64,000 bases of DNA from Symsagittifera roscoffensis (GCF_963678635.1 NC_087066.1:63866282-63930281), one strand, 5' to 3'; numbered from the stretch's first letter, positions 11,096-24,413 are shown. The notes: generated by a model not told the origin, from the sequence alone. Translations and numbers: made by a program.

Positions 11096-13622
11096 TAATA
11101 GGCACCAAGCGAAAATTCGCAACGCGGTTCTTTTTGATTTTAAATAATTAAAAGAAATAAACCAAAAACATATCGACATCAAAGACGAGTCATAAAACAT
11201 ATTTAAAAGAATGCGATTCCTTCTAAATTTTTTAATCATTCAATTGTTGTGATAGTTTTTTAGAAGCTCATATAATCGATATTTGGTTTTCATTTTTTTG
11301 CTAATTTTCGAGGCTTTTCTCCGGATATAATTCATACCATGTTATTTTCAGAGGAATCTTTACCTCACAAAGAACGGAATAGACGGAAAAGATTGTCAGC
11401 CACACAGAATTCCTTATCCCGAATTCGTTGAAATTTAGCAACAAAATCATTCATTTTTCAAAATTTTATTTGATTGAATAAGCGCATGAGAATGCCCTTC
11501 TTATTATCAGTTGAATTTCGAAGATTTTCTGACTGGTATGGTTTGCACACTTCACCCTCATTTGAAAAGCACAGTGCTAGTATTCTTTACAGTTATCTGT
11601 TCTTTGATTCTAGTTCCACTTCTTTTGGAAAAAACTGGCTTCTTGCTGCCTCGCTCTAAGCATTGGGTCGATCCAATTTTTCTGAAAGATCGGTCTATAA
11701 AACATTAGGCGAACCTTCGTCTGTTTGATCAAATTTGCAGGTTCTAAATTTCATGTTCTAATTCACACATTAGTGTAAGTGCAAGCTCATTAAATTTTTT
11801 TCATTATGTCTCAGTTTTTACTAGTCTTATAAGAAAGGCGATTTCAAATTCTTGATTTTTTCTCAATTTTTCTCGAGAGGGAATAATTGTGATTTTGAGG
11901 GTGGCAGGAGCTGACTCGAAAAAGTTTTGCAGCTGAAGGGATTTTTTCACTAATTTGGATTTCGGCAAACGAGATAAGTTAATTTTTTCCTTAGTTCCCA
12001 CAGAAACGAAATCCCACCTTTAATGCTTTTTACGATTCTTTTTTCCAAATCTTTTGAGCTGATTTTTTGGCTCAAGTGGAAACTTTCTGTGGCCATTTTT
12101 TTTGTGGCCAAGCTTTCTTGTGAGCCATCAAAAAGGATAATGGACAATTAGCAGGGAGGTTTTGTACACAATCGCCATTTTGTATCGTCAGTAACATTTT
12201 TGTGTTTCACCTGAGAGTTTTGTTATCCCTCTCAAATAGTTTGCCGTCTACTGCATTGTTAATAGGCACCAAGTGAAAATTCGCAACGCGGTTCTCTTTG
12301 ATATTAAATAATTAAAAGAAATAAAACAAAAACATATCGACATCAAAGACGAGTCAAAAAACATATTTAAAAGAATGCGATTCCTTCTAAATTTTTTAAT
12401 CATTCAATTGTTTTGATAGTTTTTTAGAAGCTCATATAATCGATATTTGGTTTTCATTTTTTTGCTAATTTTTGAGGCTTTTCTCCGGATATAATTCATA
12501 CCATGTTATTTTCAGAGGAATCTTTACCTCACAAAGAACGGAATAGACGGAAAAGATTGTCAGCCACACAGAATTCATTATCCTGAATTCGTTGAAATTT
12601 AGCAACAAAATCATTCATTTTTCAAAATTTTATTTGATTGAATAAGCGCATGAGAATGCCCTTCTTATTATCAGTTGAATTTCGAAGATTTTCTGACTGG
12701 TGTGGTTTGCAGACTTCACCCTCATTTGAAAAGCACAGTGCTAGTATTCTTTACAGTTATCTGTTCTTTGATTCTAGTTCCACTTCTTTTGGAAAAAACT
12801 GGCTTCTTACTGCCTCGCTCTAAGCATTGGGTCGATCCAATTTTTCTGAAAGATCGGTCTCTAAAACATTAGGCGAACCTTCGTCTGTTTGATCAAATTT
12901 GCAGGTTCTAAATTTCATGTTCTAATTCACACATTAGTGTAAGTGCAAGCTCATTAATCTTTTTTCATTATGTCTCAGTTTTTACTAGTCTTATAAGAAA
13001 GGCGATTTCAAATTCTTGATTTTTTCTCAATTTTTCTTGAGAGGGAATAATTGTGATTTTGAGGGTGGCAGGAGCTGACTCGAAAAAATTTTGCAGCTGA
13101 AGGGATTTTTTCACTAATTTGGATTTCGGCAAACGAGATAAGTTAATTTTTTCCTTAGTTCCCACAGAAACGAAATCCCACCTTTAATGCTTTTTACGAT
13201 TCTTTTTTCCAAATCTTTTGAGCTGATTTTTTGGCTCAAGTGGAAACTTTCTGTGGCCATTTTTTTTGTGGCCAAGCTTTCTTGTGAGCCATCAAAAAGG
13301 ATAATGGACAATTAGCAGGGAGGTTTATATGATCACCATTTTGTATCGTCAGTAACATTTTTGTGTTTCACCTGAGAGTTTTGTTATCCCTCTCAAATAG
13401 TTTGCCGTCTACTGCAATGTTAATAGGCACCAAGCGAAAATTCGCAACGCGGTTCTCTTTGATATTAAATAATTAAAAGAAATAAACCAAAAACATATCG
13501 ACATCAAAGACGAGTCAAAAAACATATTTAAAAGAATGCGATCCTTCTAAATTTTTTAATCATTCAATTGTTTTGATACTTTTTTAGAAGCTCATATAAT
13601 CGATATTTGGTTTTCATTTTTT
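11096..13622. repeat. 1.16-kb tandem duplication, 2.2 copies
   Basis: Unit 1 is 11096-12259 (1164 bp), unit 2 is 12260-13420 (1161 bp), and a partial third unit is 13421-13622. Each starts TAATAGGCACCAAG. Units 1 and 2 differ by only scattered substitutions and a small indel, so the duplication is recent. The short reading frames repeated in each unit show no family motif and I do not call them genes. No terminal inverted repeats are apparent. Confidence 0.95.
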
Positions 13623-14462
13623 CAATTGGATCAATTTAATAGATGAACGATTGAATTTCAGAAAGAAATTAGGAAGAATGATCACAATAATCTAAGAAGG
13701 TCCATGCTTATTGTGTTCATCGCTTCAAATTACAGTTTTGATACAAACATATAAAACAAACTTAACATTGCCAAATCACAATTTTACCATCTGGGGCTTT
13801 TGATGCAATTGAAAAAAAATACAAAGTTTTGTTCCCAGTGACATTCGCAATAAACTAGTAAAAAGTATTTTTTATCCCAACATCAGCTTCAACAAATCTT
13901 ATCTTATCTTATTGATGATAATGCGATACGCAGAGGAAACTTGAAAAGCTATCAGGCCAGTCTAAAGATAGTTCCTCTGTTTTATATCCCCACATTCCAC
14001 ACTGAAATTTTCTATTGAGCGATGTTCTCAAGTTCTTTTTTTAAAGTCTGAAGCTGTTTTTTTTTGCGTCTAAGAACTTTGCATGATGCCACTATTGGAG
14101 CTGATGTCGGTCAGACTGTCGTAGAACTGAAGTTTTGTAATTGTCACTGGTAGAGAAAGATACATCACTAAAAATTTTGAAATAACAAATTTTGCATTTT
14201 GGATAGTTTTGTCCGGGTTACACAAATCTGGGCAAAATTGTCCAAAAACGATTAGTGGCATGCTCATAATTTCTTGACAATACTGGCAATTAACAAAAAT
14301 AAACACTGCAACAAAAATCAATATGCCAATCCATTTTGATATTGCTTGATTTTATGCGAATAAATGAGATTATTATGCAGAGACGAAAATTGATTCTCCG
14401 CTTTGCCCCTCATTCAACTTTTTCGGCTGACTGGTATAGCTAGCGTCTCCCCATTTTGACTT

Positions 14463-14500
14463 GGGATAGCTCAATTGGTCATTACGGGGTTGGCGGAGTT
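14463..14500 (+). repeat. tRNA-like A-box fragment
   Basis: GGGATAGCTCAATTGGTCAT matches the RNA polymerase III A-box consensus (TRGYNNARNNGG) as TAGCTCAATTGG. No matching B-box follows, so this is a tRNA-derived remnant rather than a tRNA gene. It lies next to, and points toward, the tail of the SINE at 14509-14740. Confidence 0.45.
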
Positions 14501-14508
14501 TTCTCAAT

Positions 14509-14740
14509 TATTAAGATCATTTATCCACGAGGGATAGGACCAACATACGAGCTGTACAGCTCATCACGGCGAACCGCTGTTGTGCCCCTGCTTAAGAACT
14601 ACATGCAATTTTTTTGGTTATTTTTCTGGGCTGGGTAATGTTGCCTCACCCTCAAGCAACGAGCACGGATCATGGTGGGCCTCGAACATCCGACCTTTCG
14701 ATTGAGAGGCGGAGACGTAACCACTTCACCACTGCTCCCC
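14509..14740 (-). mobile_element. tRNA-derived SINE, family 1, copy 1
   Basis: Read on the minus strand, the head has an A-box TGGTGAAGTGGTTA and a B-box TGTTCGAGGCCC at tRNA-like spacing. It is followed by a tRNA-unrelated body that is almost identical to 42961-43200. The two copies are in opposite orientation. The anticodon arm does not fold into a convincing functional tRNA. No clear target duplication is seen. Confidence 0.85.
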
Positions 14741-15144
14741 TGATTGACCAATTTGCCAACCAAAAAAATATAAGCTAAGCATATGACAACTGGTCCACAT
14801 ACGTTGTTGCATTTGACAAACCTGAGCAATACAAAAACTATAATTTTTTTCCCACAATTGCAAAAAATTTTACTACCTTTGAGGTATTAGATTTATTTGT
14901 AATGTTAAAAAGTAGTTGGATCAAAAAATTTCAAGAAAAGTTAAGAGTCATCGCGTCGTAAAGAACATAAGAATCTAATTCAAATTTGGAACATATATAG
15001 TTTCACAAAAATTTAATTAGGCATCATCATCGATAAACAGAAATTCGTTCTGTTAGAAAAAAATTTACCGAAAAATTTTTGCGAGGTATTATTGCAAGAC
15101 CAAAGTATTAATTCCAAAGTCAGAGTGAACGTTTTCAAAAAGAA

Positions 15145-15702
15145 ACAAGACTGCTCGTATCAGGGTGAATAGCTGAATGTTCCGACTGCCTTTTAAAATT
15201 ATGGAGCAAAAATAACTTTAAAAAATTAATTGAAATAAAATCAAACGAAATTTTTTTTTTAATTTGAAATTTTTTTAAATAAAAATCATCCCCCCACACG
15301 CCATATAAAGTACAAAAGGATAGATTTCGTTCCTTGAAACAAACCAATTATGGCAAATAAGCTTCTTTCAACCAATTTGGAATGATTTCTAAGACGGATT
15401 AAATATCCGCTTACGCGTTAATAGCTCGAATTATATCGCGCGTTAATTGTCCCAAATTGGTCAAAATGGCCAAAATGCCAACCTTTAAACCCTCATAGCT
15501 TTACAAAAAAGTGAAATATCACAAAAAGTGATCACAGGTGAAATATCTTTTCAAATTTAAGCTCAGGACAACAATACTTTTCGAATGATGTAAAAAAAAT
15601 TCTGTCAAAAATGGCTAGTTAAAAAGTCGAAATTTGTCTGAAGAAAAAAAAACCACTCCGAGCACAAATATTCCGTTACTTTCGTATCGAAAGTCGGAAC
15701 AA
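15145..15702 (+). repeat. Hairpin-end repeat, near full length
   Basis: It starts ACAAGACTGCTCGTATCAGG and ends TTTCGTATCGAAAGTCGGAAC. The first hairpin is damaged here (GGGTGAATAGCTG). The interior is very similar to 28298-28849 and 30634-31172. The end runs into ACAAGATTG, resembling the family start again. No open frame spans it. Confidence 0.9.
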
Positions 15703-15736
15703 CAAGATTGAATTGTTTCCATTTTTGTAGGATTGA

Positions 15737-16065
15737 TCAAGATTGCTCGTATCAAGGCGAAACCTTGAATGTTCTGAATGCCGTTCAAGATGTGTAGAGT
15801 ATTATTCGACGTTAAAACATTTCATATCATGCACAAGAAAACCGAACTTTTTTAAATCATCCCTCAGCCGGTTGATTTAGGTACAAAGAGATATATTCAG
15901 TGATTAGTAACTTTATCAGGCCCCTATTTATTGTGGAATGATTTCCCAGATGGACTAAACAACCGCTCACGCCATAATATATAGCTTAGACAATATTGAG
16001 CGTTAGTTGTCAAAAAATTGGACAAAATTTTAGTTTTTAAAACCTCAGAACTTGGGCAAAACTGT
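15737..16065 (+). repeat. Hairpin-end repeat, diverged 5' part
   Basis: ATCAAGATTGCTCGTATCAA with the hairpin AAGGCGAAACCTT begins only about 35 bp after the previous copy ends, in the same orientation. Middle landmarks (TGGAATGATTTCCCAGATGG, TTAGTTGTC) follow. This may be an old head-to-tail neighbour. Confidence 0.65.
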
Positions 16066-16327
16066 TTTTTTTTCTGTATGTTTTAACCCCACATAGTTTG
16101 ATTTACAAAAAACAAATAACCTAAAGAAGCCCCTTGGTATGTCAAATTTTTACCTCAGTCAAAACCAATATTTCTAGAACTTCAACATACTTTCAATCAG
16201 CAGAACAAAATGGTTGGAACCGTTGTGACATTAATAGGTTTTTCATTGCTTTTTTTCTTAAGGTGACATCCTTTTTCAAGTATAATTTTGCGAATTACCT
16301 GTGGCATTTTAAATAAATTAGGATAGC

Positions 16328-16757
16328 AACTGTTCGTAACAAGGCAAAATCCTGAATGTTTCGACTGCCTTTCTGATCTATGTAGTAATGTTCGCATTAA
16401 AATTGATGATAAATTTCTCAGCAACTTTTTTTAAACTTTTTTTTTGAAAACTATCCTTTAACACGATTTCAATTAATAAAAAATTTGCATTTTTTGAAAA
16501 ATAATAAATAGAACAAAAAGCAAGCCTAAATTCAAATGGAACGATTTCTTAGAAGATGAAATCTCCGATTACGCACTATTTGGACGAACTATGTCGCAGG
16601 TTAATTGTCCCAAACCGGTCCAATTAGCAGTTTTCAGCACCAATAACTTTACGAAAAAATGACTTGATGAAAATTTGAAGTTTGTTTGGAGAACAAGAAG
16701 CAACAGCGAGCAAAAAACTCTCCGTCACATTCTACAAAAGTCGGGAAAAAAAGAAAC
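16328..16757 (+). repeat. Hairpin-end repeat, diverged copy
   Basis: Start-like GTTCGTAACAAGGC and CCTGAATGTTTCGACTGCC, middle TTAATTGTCCCAAACCGGTC and end AAAGTCGGGAAAAA appear in order. This makes three copies in a row within 1.6 kb. Confidence 0.65.
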
Positions 16758-18705
16758 ACAGAGGCAAATTCTGTGCTGCTTGTTCGCACGCAAAAACTAA
16801 CAACAACATTTCATTTTCTTAATTGACGCAAGAATTCCTTCTGATCTTTTGGATGCGTATTTTCTAGAAAATGGCAACACAAAAATCCTTTTCATGACAC
16901 TTTGTATCATGAAAAAAGTTTTGTTACGAGCTTTTTATTAAATATTTCGAAAAAAAAATTAATCCTAAATTATTGATTATTTTACGTCAAAAATAAAACA
17001 ACAAACATGCCCTATTTGCAAAGAAAACATAAATTCGAGAGGCAGATTATAGACAGACACTCCAAAAAGTGTGTTTTCCTCAGCCTCCAGTCAGTTCTTC
17101 TGGAAACTATAGACTATATTGACGGTTCTCTAGGTTTCCCAATTACGAACCAAGGCACTCAAATAACAAAAAAATATATTTTAGATTTTATTTTAAGATA
17201 GAACCAAATCTTAAGCAACCGCCAATCTTATTAGATGTTGATATGAAACTAATCAAAAAATAAATATGGATTAAAAAGAATGGTTTATGAACCCATAAAG
17301 TTTTCAAAAACTTTCAACTTTCACGTCAACTAACAAAATTCCGCGACAAATCTTAACAAAAGACCATTAAAGAACTCAGGAAAAAAGACAAGTGTGAAAA
17401 TTTGAAACTGGGTTTTGGCAAGTAGTGCTTGATCGCTCCGTTTTGCATTGCTGCGCAGTGAAATAAAACGCGAAAACTTTTTTATTAGGCTTGTTTTTCG
17501 TTGAAAAAATCTGTATAATTCTTAATATGCCTAAGCTTTTAAAGAGAATAAATCTGATTTTTATAGCGCACGTACATCTTGTTTGCTATAATTGCGTCAA
17601 TTATGCAAAAAATTTTGATATTGTTGTGGCACTCATGGTGACAAATATAAACGATGGGTGTTATGCTAACTACAAAAACTAAATACTGAAAGCAAATCCC
17701 GAAAAACGACCTAAGTAAATTTTTGGGTAATTAACTTGAACAATATTGCCAAAAAAGTTCGTTTTTGATTATTATTTGATTATGGTTTTCATTATATATT
17801 TGAATACAATTCAGTAAATTGTTTAAGCATCACCCGGGTTGAGTTCATAGGAAACATTATCAATAAACAGCACAAAGTTTGGTTGTAGATTGTACGTAGA
17901 TTCTTTGTTCATACTACTTTTGAAGTGCTCATAATTTATGCTCATCACATGATTAATCGTGATGATTTTTGCCAAAAGGGAAGTTTGCGTATCGCTAAAG
18001 TATGATGGCATTTTAACGAAAGCCTAGTTTTTTTTAAATTCTTAGTATATCGTGCATTTTTGGTTTAATGATTGCGAGAAATCATTCAATAAATTCATGC
18101 TTTCCAGTGCTGAAAGTTTTCAGCGCAGGCAAACTGATGAAGAAATTGTCTTTTTTTTGCTAAATTGGCTCAAAATATCCACCAATAATTCAGTTCGATT
18201 TCAGCACTGAAATTCGCTATTACAGTAGAAGATTCAAAAACTGATCCCTAATTCATGGCTACATTTTTGAAATTTTCCAGCTCTGAGTTAGAGCTAATTC
18301 AGCCTTGAGTTGCGCTATTGAGGTAATTGCTCAGCAACAATTGATTTATGGTGATTGATTTTTTTATCGCAAATTTTTATTGTAACTTCAGCAAAAGGAG
18401 CACTTTTTTATTATTGTTTTTATATTGTTATTCTTCTATGTTATCTTAAAGATTTGATTGTGACTTAAAACAGATTTTTTCCCAACCTGTAAATGTGTGC
18501 ATGCAAAACAAAAAAATGTAAAAAATAAAGCGAGGTTTTTTCAATAAAAACTGTATATTTCAGCGGAAATTCCTTTTTTAATGAGCCACAGCTGCAATGG
18601 TAAAAAGGTTCATAAAGTACACCGCGAGTGTCAACTTGAGATGTGCATTTGGAAGTGCTGTTTGCTAAATTTTACTTTCTTTTTTGCCTTAATTTAAATA
18701 TTAAC

Positions 18706-19233
18706 ACGTGAGGCGACAATTCATTGCTGCGTTTTGCACTTTGCGCAAGATGATTGGAGAAAAACTCAGGAGCTCGGCTTGGATACCTTTCATAGATCCG
18801 ACAAAGCATTGCAACTTTTAATGAAATCATTCATTGAGCTGACACTTATCCCCCAATGTGATTTGATTTGAAGCTGGGGTTCCCATGCACGATCAATTGG
18901 CCAAAAAATCTCTAATCATTCAATATCGGGTATAATTTCAAACAATTTAAGTATGCCCAATGTCTCGTACAAAACGCCAAACAGCTTGCTTTTCTCAGAA
19001 CTTTGGAATCAATTTGAGTGCGCGCGAGATCAAAAGCAAAAGACGAATAACTTGGTGAACGGTTTGATCGAGATTTCCAGATGGGAATGGGCTGTACATA
19101 CCCAACTATCCACGAATTCATAGAATTTATTCGGCGAGAAAAAAGCTTACCCTGAGGATAAGCAAGTGAGAATAAGATCTGGAGAGGAGCACCAAAGACA
19201 GTGAAATACAAAAAAGCGGTTAAGATTGTCTGA
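18706..19233 (+). pseudogene. MULE-type transposase remnant (C-terminal part)
   Basis: Plus-strand translation gives HCCVLHFAQDDWRKTQELGL, matching the conserved 'CxFHxxQ...RKxxxLGL' stretch of eukaryotic Mutator-like transposases. LTLIP and other conserved positions follow. A second segment reads FDRDFQMGMGCTYPTIHEF then EFIRREKSL, matching the family's C-terminal 'FQ...HPTIWxFIxxLxxEQ' block. In-frame stops and at least one frameshift interrupt it, and the catalytic N-terminal part is absent. It is therefore a dead, truncated copy lying in receptor intron 4. Terminal repeats were not found. The family call is from memory of the conserved blocks. Confidence 0.75.
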
Positions 19234-19382
19234 GGTATTCCAAAACTATCAGAACATCCGAATTGGTAATATACTACAGGGACTATCTCTTAACTTTGAT
19301 TTCTAATTTCATCAATTTGTTTATGTCAATTAGGCTTTCAAATGTTTCCTTTATTTGTTGAACATGAAAACAACTATCGATA

Positions 19383-19495
19383 CAAATTGTCACTTAGAAC
19401 AAATCGTCCCTTGTTACGAATAGTAGCCGTTGACAAAATTACGAATTGTCGCCTATTACGAATTGTCGCTTGTTACGAATTGTCGCCAAATTAAC
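19383..19495. repeat. Short degenerate tandem repeat
   Basis: Five or six copies of a 16-18 bp unit close to TTACGAATTGTCGCC. Related units in inverted sense occur at 11030-11090. Confidence 0.7.
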
Positions 19496-22400
19496 ACATT
19501 GATGTTTGCCGAACATGTATTTTTTTCGCCTATCATGGACGTGTCATGCAAACAAAGTCTTGTAAAGCCAGTGCAGGGAGCATAAGCTTGCAGTTGATCC
19601 AAGTTGGGGAAGATCATTTGTTTTACAGTCATTTTTGATAAAGTGACAGTATAATCAATTGCTATTCAATTGCATTAAAGTGGAAGTTTTGTGCATAGGT
19701 TGTTATGGGCATGTTATAACTCACATTTTGACCAAAAAAAACTAGCAGCCGTATTCCCTCACTATAGTAAACTAAACATAGTTTTGCAAAAAAAAATAAA
19801 AACCTGAATTTTTTCCTGCGATAAATATTCTGAAATAGTATGACCTTTAGTTCTGTGCGCATGAAATAAAAATAGTTTTGCTGCGCTTGTATATTATAAT
19901 CAAATTACTGTGACCTGCTATTGGGAATTGACCGTGACTGGACGCGTGAACACAATCAACCCTTTTTCAGCCGCTAACCCATTAACGGATCAGCGGGGCT
20001 TTTGCTTGTGCCTTGGGCTCTTATGGCTGTTAAATGTAAAGGGTCATTAAGAAATGAGTAACACTAAAAACAATTGAATTTTAGAAATCAAATTCTATCA
20101 TAATTGTGGGCAGCCGCTTCCGCGTTTGCTCTAGGCTCGTCAAATGGGCAAAGGAAAAGGTTACATTATAAGCAGTATTGCGGTCATCGGCATAGATTTG
20201 TATCTATCGTTTATAATGTGCTTTTGAAGTCCGTCATCTTTACTAATCAGATTATAGCGAAATCCCAAGAGATTCTTAAGGCCATGTATCCGAAACATTT
20301 TTTTTTGCAAATACCGTTTTTTTTTTTGCTTTTTCCTGGGTTGAAGTTGCATTGCAATTCAGAAAAGTATCATGGATCTTCGTTCAATTTTTGTATCTAT
20401 GTATCATTCATATTGCAATGCCACTTTAACAATGTTCATCCATGTTTCATCAATAAAACATGGACGCAAATTACCTTGATGCTTGATTGATGAGTCATGA
20501 CTGAAACATTTTCATTTCTAGAATTCATCTGTTGTTATATGTTTTGTGATGTTTTAGTATGAGAAAGATAGGGGAGAATCGTTCTGATGTAAAATTAAGA
20601 TAGTGATGATTGATAAATCCAGAACGCTTTTTCTTAACCTCGAGAAAAGGTTTCACAATTTTTGATTAAAGCTCGATTCACCGAAAGGAGTTCATTATCA
20701 AATATCACTCTACGAAATTTGAAGTTTGCTTTCGGCAGCTGGGTTTGTGTGAAAAAATATGAATCCCATGTTGTTCCATACTTTTTGGTCAGTTGAAAAC
20801 AATATTCCATATTCCTACTTTGTGAGTTCAAGAATTCTACGAATTCAATGTTCATAGCATTATGAATCCCAAAACAAAAAAATATCTGTTTTTTGCTACG
20901 GAAATCATTTTCAAAAAATTCTCGTTCGAGGTCTACTTTTGAAGTCAATCAAACTACAAGCTTAAATTCTTTAGAGTAATCCGCCAAAAAGCTTTTATTT
21001 GAAGACACTTTAATGCACGTTATGACAGAAACTGAGTTACGTTTTGACTCGTATTAGGTCGTTTCATTTGTTCTTTATGCAAAACTTCATTGGTATGTGG
21101 AAAAGACGCTTTTATCAAAATCGACAAGAAAGAAACAACAAAAACGTTTTTCGCCTGAATTTATCCTTTGAAGATTGATGGTTTTGACACTATCGTTACG
21201 AGATCAACCTCCGTGTGTACAAGTTACGAAGAAAAAGGCTGAAAAACGGGAACGATAACTAATCTCAATTTCAAATAGGATTATCACCAAAGGTCACAAT
21301 CAGGTTATTTGATTTCAATCATTCCCAAAGTCTTCAGTGAAAAGTACAAAAGAGCGAAGACAAAGGAACGGTTCAAAAGTCATGAGGGTAAAGAAAACAG
21401 TGTCTTCATAGACAAAGATTTTTCTATCTACGATTTATATTCAGAAGCTGGTATTAGAAAAATTCTCAATACATTGGAGCTGTTTACATTGTTGAACATT
21501 TGTGAATAAGTAAAGAACGAACATTTTGGCCCTTAAGCTATTTAGTTCTTGAGCCTTTTTTCGACCCTTCTAGCCTTATATTTTTCATCCATACAATTGA
21601 TCTTTTACGTTAAATTGAAGTCTAAGCCCGCAGATTACTCTAAGCTTTCAAACATAGAATTCCAATAACTACTGAAACAAATTTGATTTGCTTCATCAAC
21701 TGATCTCAGCAAGCTTTTTAAAGAAGGCCAAAATACAACGAGTACGGCCAAAGAACCCAATTTACGCCATAGTTTCTTCCGAAACTATATAGTGGTCGAT
21801 ACACAATTGAAAGAATAAATTTAAAAAAACCAACCGCAAATTTTTATGACAAAATCTAAAAAAAAGATAGAAAAAATTCAAAACGTTTATTCAGACTTTT
21901 AATTCAAAATTTTTTTATGGTTGTTGTAGCTACATTTAAATAGCGTTCTCTTTAACCCTTGTCAAAGTTTCTTATGTTACAATATGTTATCAAAATGTTA
22001 CAAACCGAATCTCCGTCTTTTGTGTAAAAATATTGTAATTTCATATTGCTATCTAGCTTCCTGATTCAAACAAAGTTTTACAACAAATATATATCCTTGG
22101 TAAAACATTTTTTAGTTCAAATGATTCTGCTATCTATTTTTTGAGCATTGTTATTTTTCGTTGATTTTTTTTTTTTTCATTTTTTTTTCATTTGCTTTTC
22201 TTTTTTTCATTGCTTATTTTTTTGCTTATTATTTTCATTTTTTTCACGTAAATTCGTTGTTACGAAAGCAATCAAAGAACGGTTGTAAGACGATCCTTTT
22301 CGCTCAAGTTTTTTCCAATGTCAAAAAATTATTTGGACTGGTTCAGTCGTCTACTTAGGTCAAGATTATTACACTTACGACATAATGATCTTATTAATTT

Positions 22401-24303
22401 GTTTTCCCTGAAAATGGCGGTAAATTTAATTTTGACTTGCTTCTCAATAATTTGAATAACTTAAAAAGGGAATATCGTGAGTTTTTTGGGACTCAGTAAT
22501 GTTTTTAAAAAAGTTTTGAAGGAAAAGATTGCACCTACAGTATGAGTGTCATATTAGACAATTTTTTAGCTTTTCATAAAACTTGATCCAAAAAAAATTG
22601 ATAAAAATATATTTGGAGCATGGTACCAAAACTCGTTTTTATTTTTCATAAGATTTTTCATTTTGGATCACAAACTCGAGAGCAATAATAATGATACTAG
22701 AATCAGCCATGCCTGAGCTTGGCAAAAGCTTCAATCAAGCAAAAATTGTTTAGATATGTGTAAATGATTTAAGTTCATACAATAACTTAATGAAACTGCT
22801 TATTCAGAAGAACTCCGATGCTTATTGAAGCATGATCCTGCATGACCGAGTGTTATCTAGGGTGGCAAGGAGCCGGACAGTTTTCGGACAAATTTAGGTC
22901 ATTTTCGTCTGGGAACCAAATGTGTTAGACAATTTTGGAACTTTGGACAGTTTTGTCCGGGACTGAATTAACTTAAACACAATAGTCCAGTTACGAAAAA
23001 CCATCAAGACCTAAGTAAATGTATGAACTATGTTCATCAATTCTTAGGAAAGTTTGAACTATTTTTTCACTTTTCAAATATTGATCGACTCGCGATTGAA
23101 AGGACTTTAGTTTGATATATCTTTCCAACCGTTCTGTTAAATTAATTGTGGTTTCTGAATTTATGTGGAAAAAAAGTAAACAAAACTTAAACATTTCCCA
23201 AGAAAAAGTTTATTCCAATAATCAGTAGTGGACAGAAAAACTATAAGTGTACTAATTTGGACCAATGTTGCTTTGGAAAAATTGCGGCCTTGTAGTTGAC
23301 CTCAATCTGAATAATCATGGGCTAGTTCACCTCCTTTTTAATAAGACAACAATCCCTTGCTTTATGGCTTTATTTAGTGCTTTCTCAAGGCGAAGTTTGG
23401 CAAACAAAACTAGGAGAGAATCAATCATTAGTGCTATCAATTTTTTTTTACGACTGATTGAATGAGCAAAATTCTCAATTCTTTAGTTCAGAAATGGACA
23501 AAGAACTCGAAATCTGCTACTAAACATTCTTCATCGAATTCAAGTGGCCATGATGTTAGAGCAAGTAGCGATTGATAAAAAGGAGAGAAACTATCATTTC
23601 AATTTTAGTTTTGACTGAAACACCATCATCGTGGTAGAGGAACCCCAGAAATCCGGGAGGTTCCAAAATATCAAAAACGGCGACCACTTTTCGATAACAT
23701 GCTAGAACCTTAATCAAGTAACCGATCAGCAATAATTGTCAGTAAAACTCGAACATAATTTATGGAATATTTCGCAAATTTTTTTTTGCCATTAAAAATT
23801 TAATTAAGCAGTTTTTAACCGAATTGGGCCAAAAGAGAAATATTTGCTTGTAGAGCAGTTTTCAAACTGAACTTTATCTGAAACAGTTATTGTTCCGGCG
23901 TGTCCTCACCTTTAATTTGGCCACAAGGGGACTCAGAGGAGAGGTATTAGACCGTGAAGGAAAGATATCACGTGTCTGATTAGTTAAAACCCACTGATTT
24001 ATCACAACTGGCTGGTGAAATTAAATTTTGAAGTGTATCAATTGTTTCTTGTTTCCGTTGATAAGATTAAGTTCAGGAAGCTGGCAACAAAATCAGGTAT
24101 TTGGCTTTCATCAAAAGATGAAAGAAAGTTTCAATCGAAAAAACATCAGAAGGAATGAACTTTAAATTGCACTTCGCCAAAAAAAAACTCTTTGTTGTTC
24201 AAAACGATTTAAAAATGTTATAATTAATTCATTTTATACTTTTCCGTTATCAATGGCTCTATCCTAACACCAACTATGTGTAATGGAGTAAGGCTTTACT
24301 CAC

Positions 24304-24413
24304 GCGTTGGTTACCACAAGGTCTGGTGTCCATATCTCTGAGGACTCCAATCTGATGTCCGAAATGTTGTTGAAGTCTGCGGGATCCCAGCAGAGAAAAT
24401 GATCCTTCCACTC
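24304..24413 (-). CDS. Cys-loop receptor exon 4 (WxPD exon)
   Basis: This 110-nt exon encodes residues 116-151 plus two bases of codon 152. It reads EWKDHFLCWDPADF and ends with EIWTPDLVVTNA. These are the two classic nicotinic receptor blocks: W-x-D-x-x-L-x-W-x-P, and the loop A region of the ligand site W-x-P-D followed by N-A. The length of 110 nt equals that of the homologous exon in vertebrate nicotinic receptors. The acceptor is AG at 24415-24414 and the donor GTGAGT starts at 24303. It enters in phase 0 and leaves in phase 2, fitting exons 3 and 5 exactly. Usual ligand-site Asn and Asp positions are kept. It is the clearest exon of the set. Confidence 0.95.

Larger units (their letters stand above)
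804..24303 (-). other. Intron 4 of the receptor gene (23.5 kb)
   Basis: The intron has a GTGAGT donor at 24303-24298 and an AG acceptor at 805-804. It contains many of the repeats listed separately. The stretches 1240-2190, 5000-5820, 7180-8000, 8680-11095, 13623-14460, 16760-18700 and 19500-24300 show no gene, RNA gene or clear repeat that I can support. They are AT-rich, with short chance reading frames that lack family motifs. Confidence 0.8.

Noticed and set aside
20104-20490. Plus-strand open frame of 128 codons.
   Set aside because: Low-complexity Phe-rich translation with no motif; an opposite-strand frame of similar quality overlaps it.
22161-22255. Long T-rich tract as a retroposon poly-A tail (minus strand).
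   Set aside because: No adjacent retrogene or LINE sequence and no flanking duplication recognised; likely simple low complexity.
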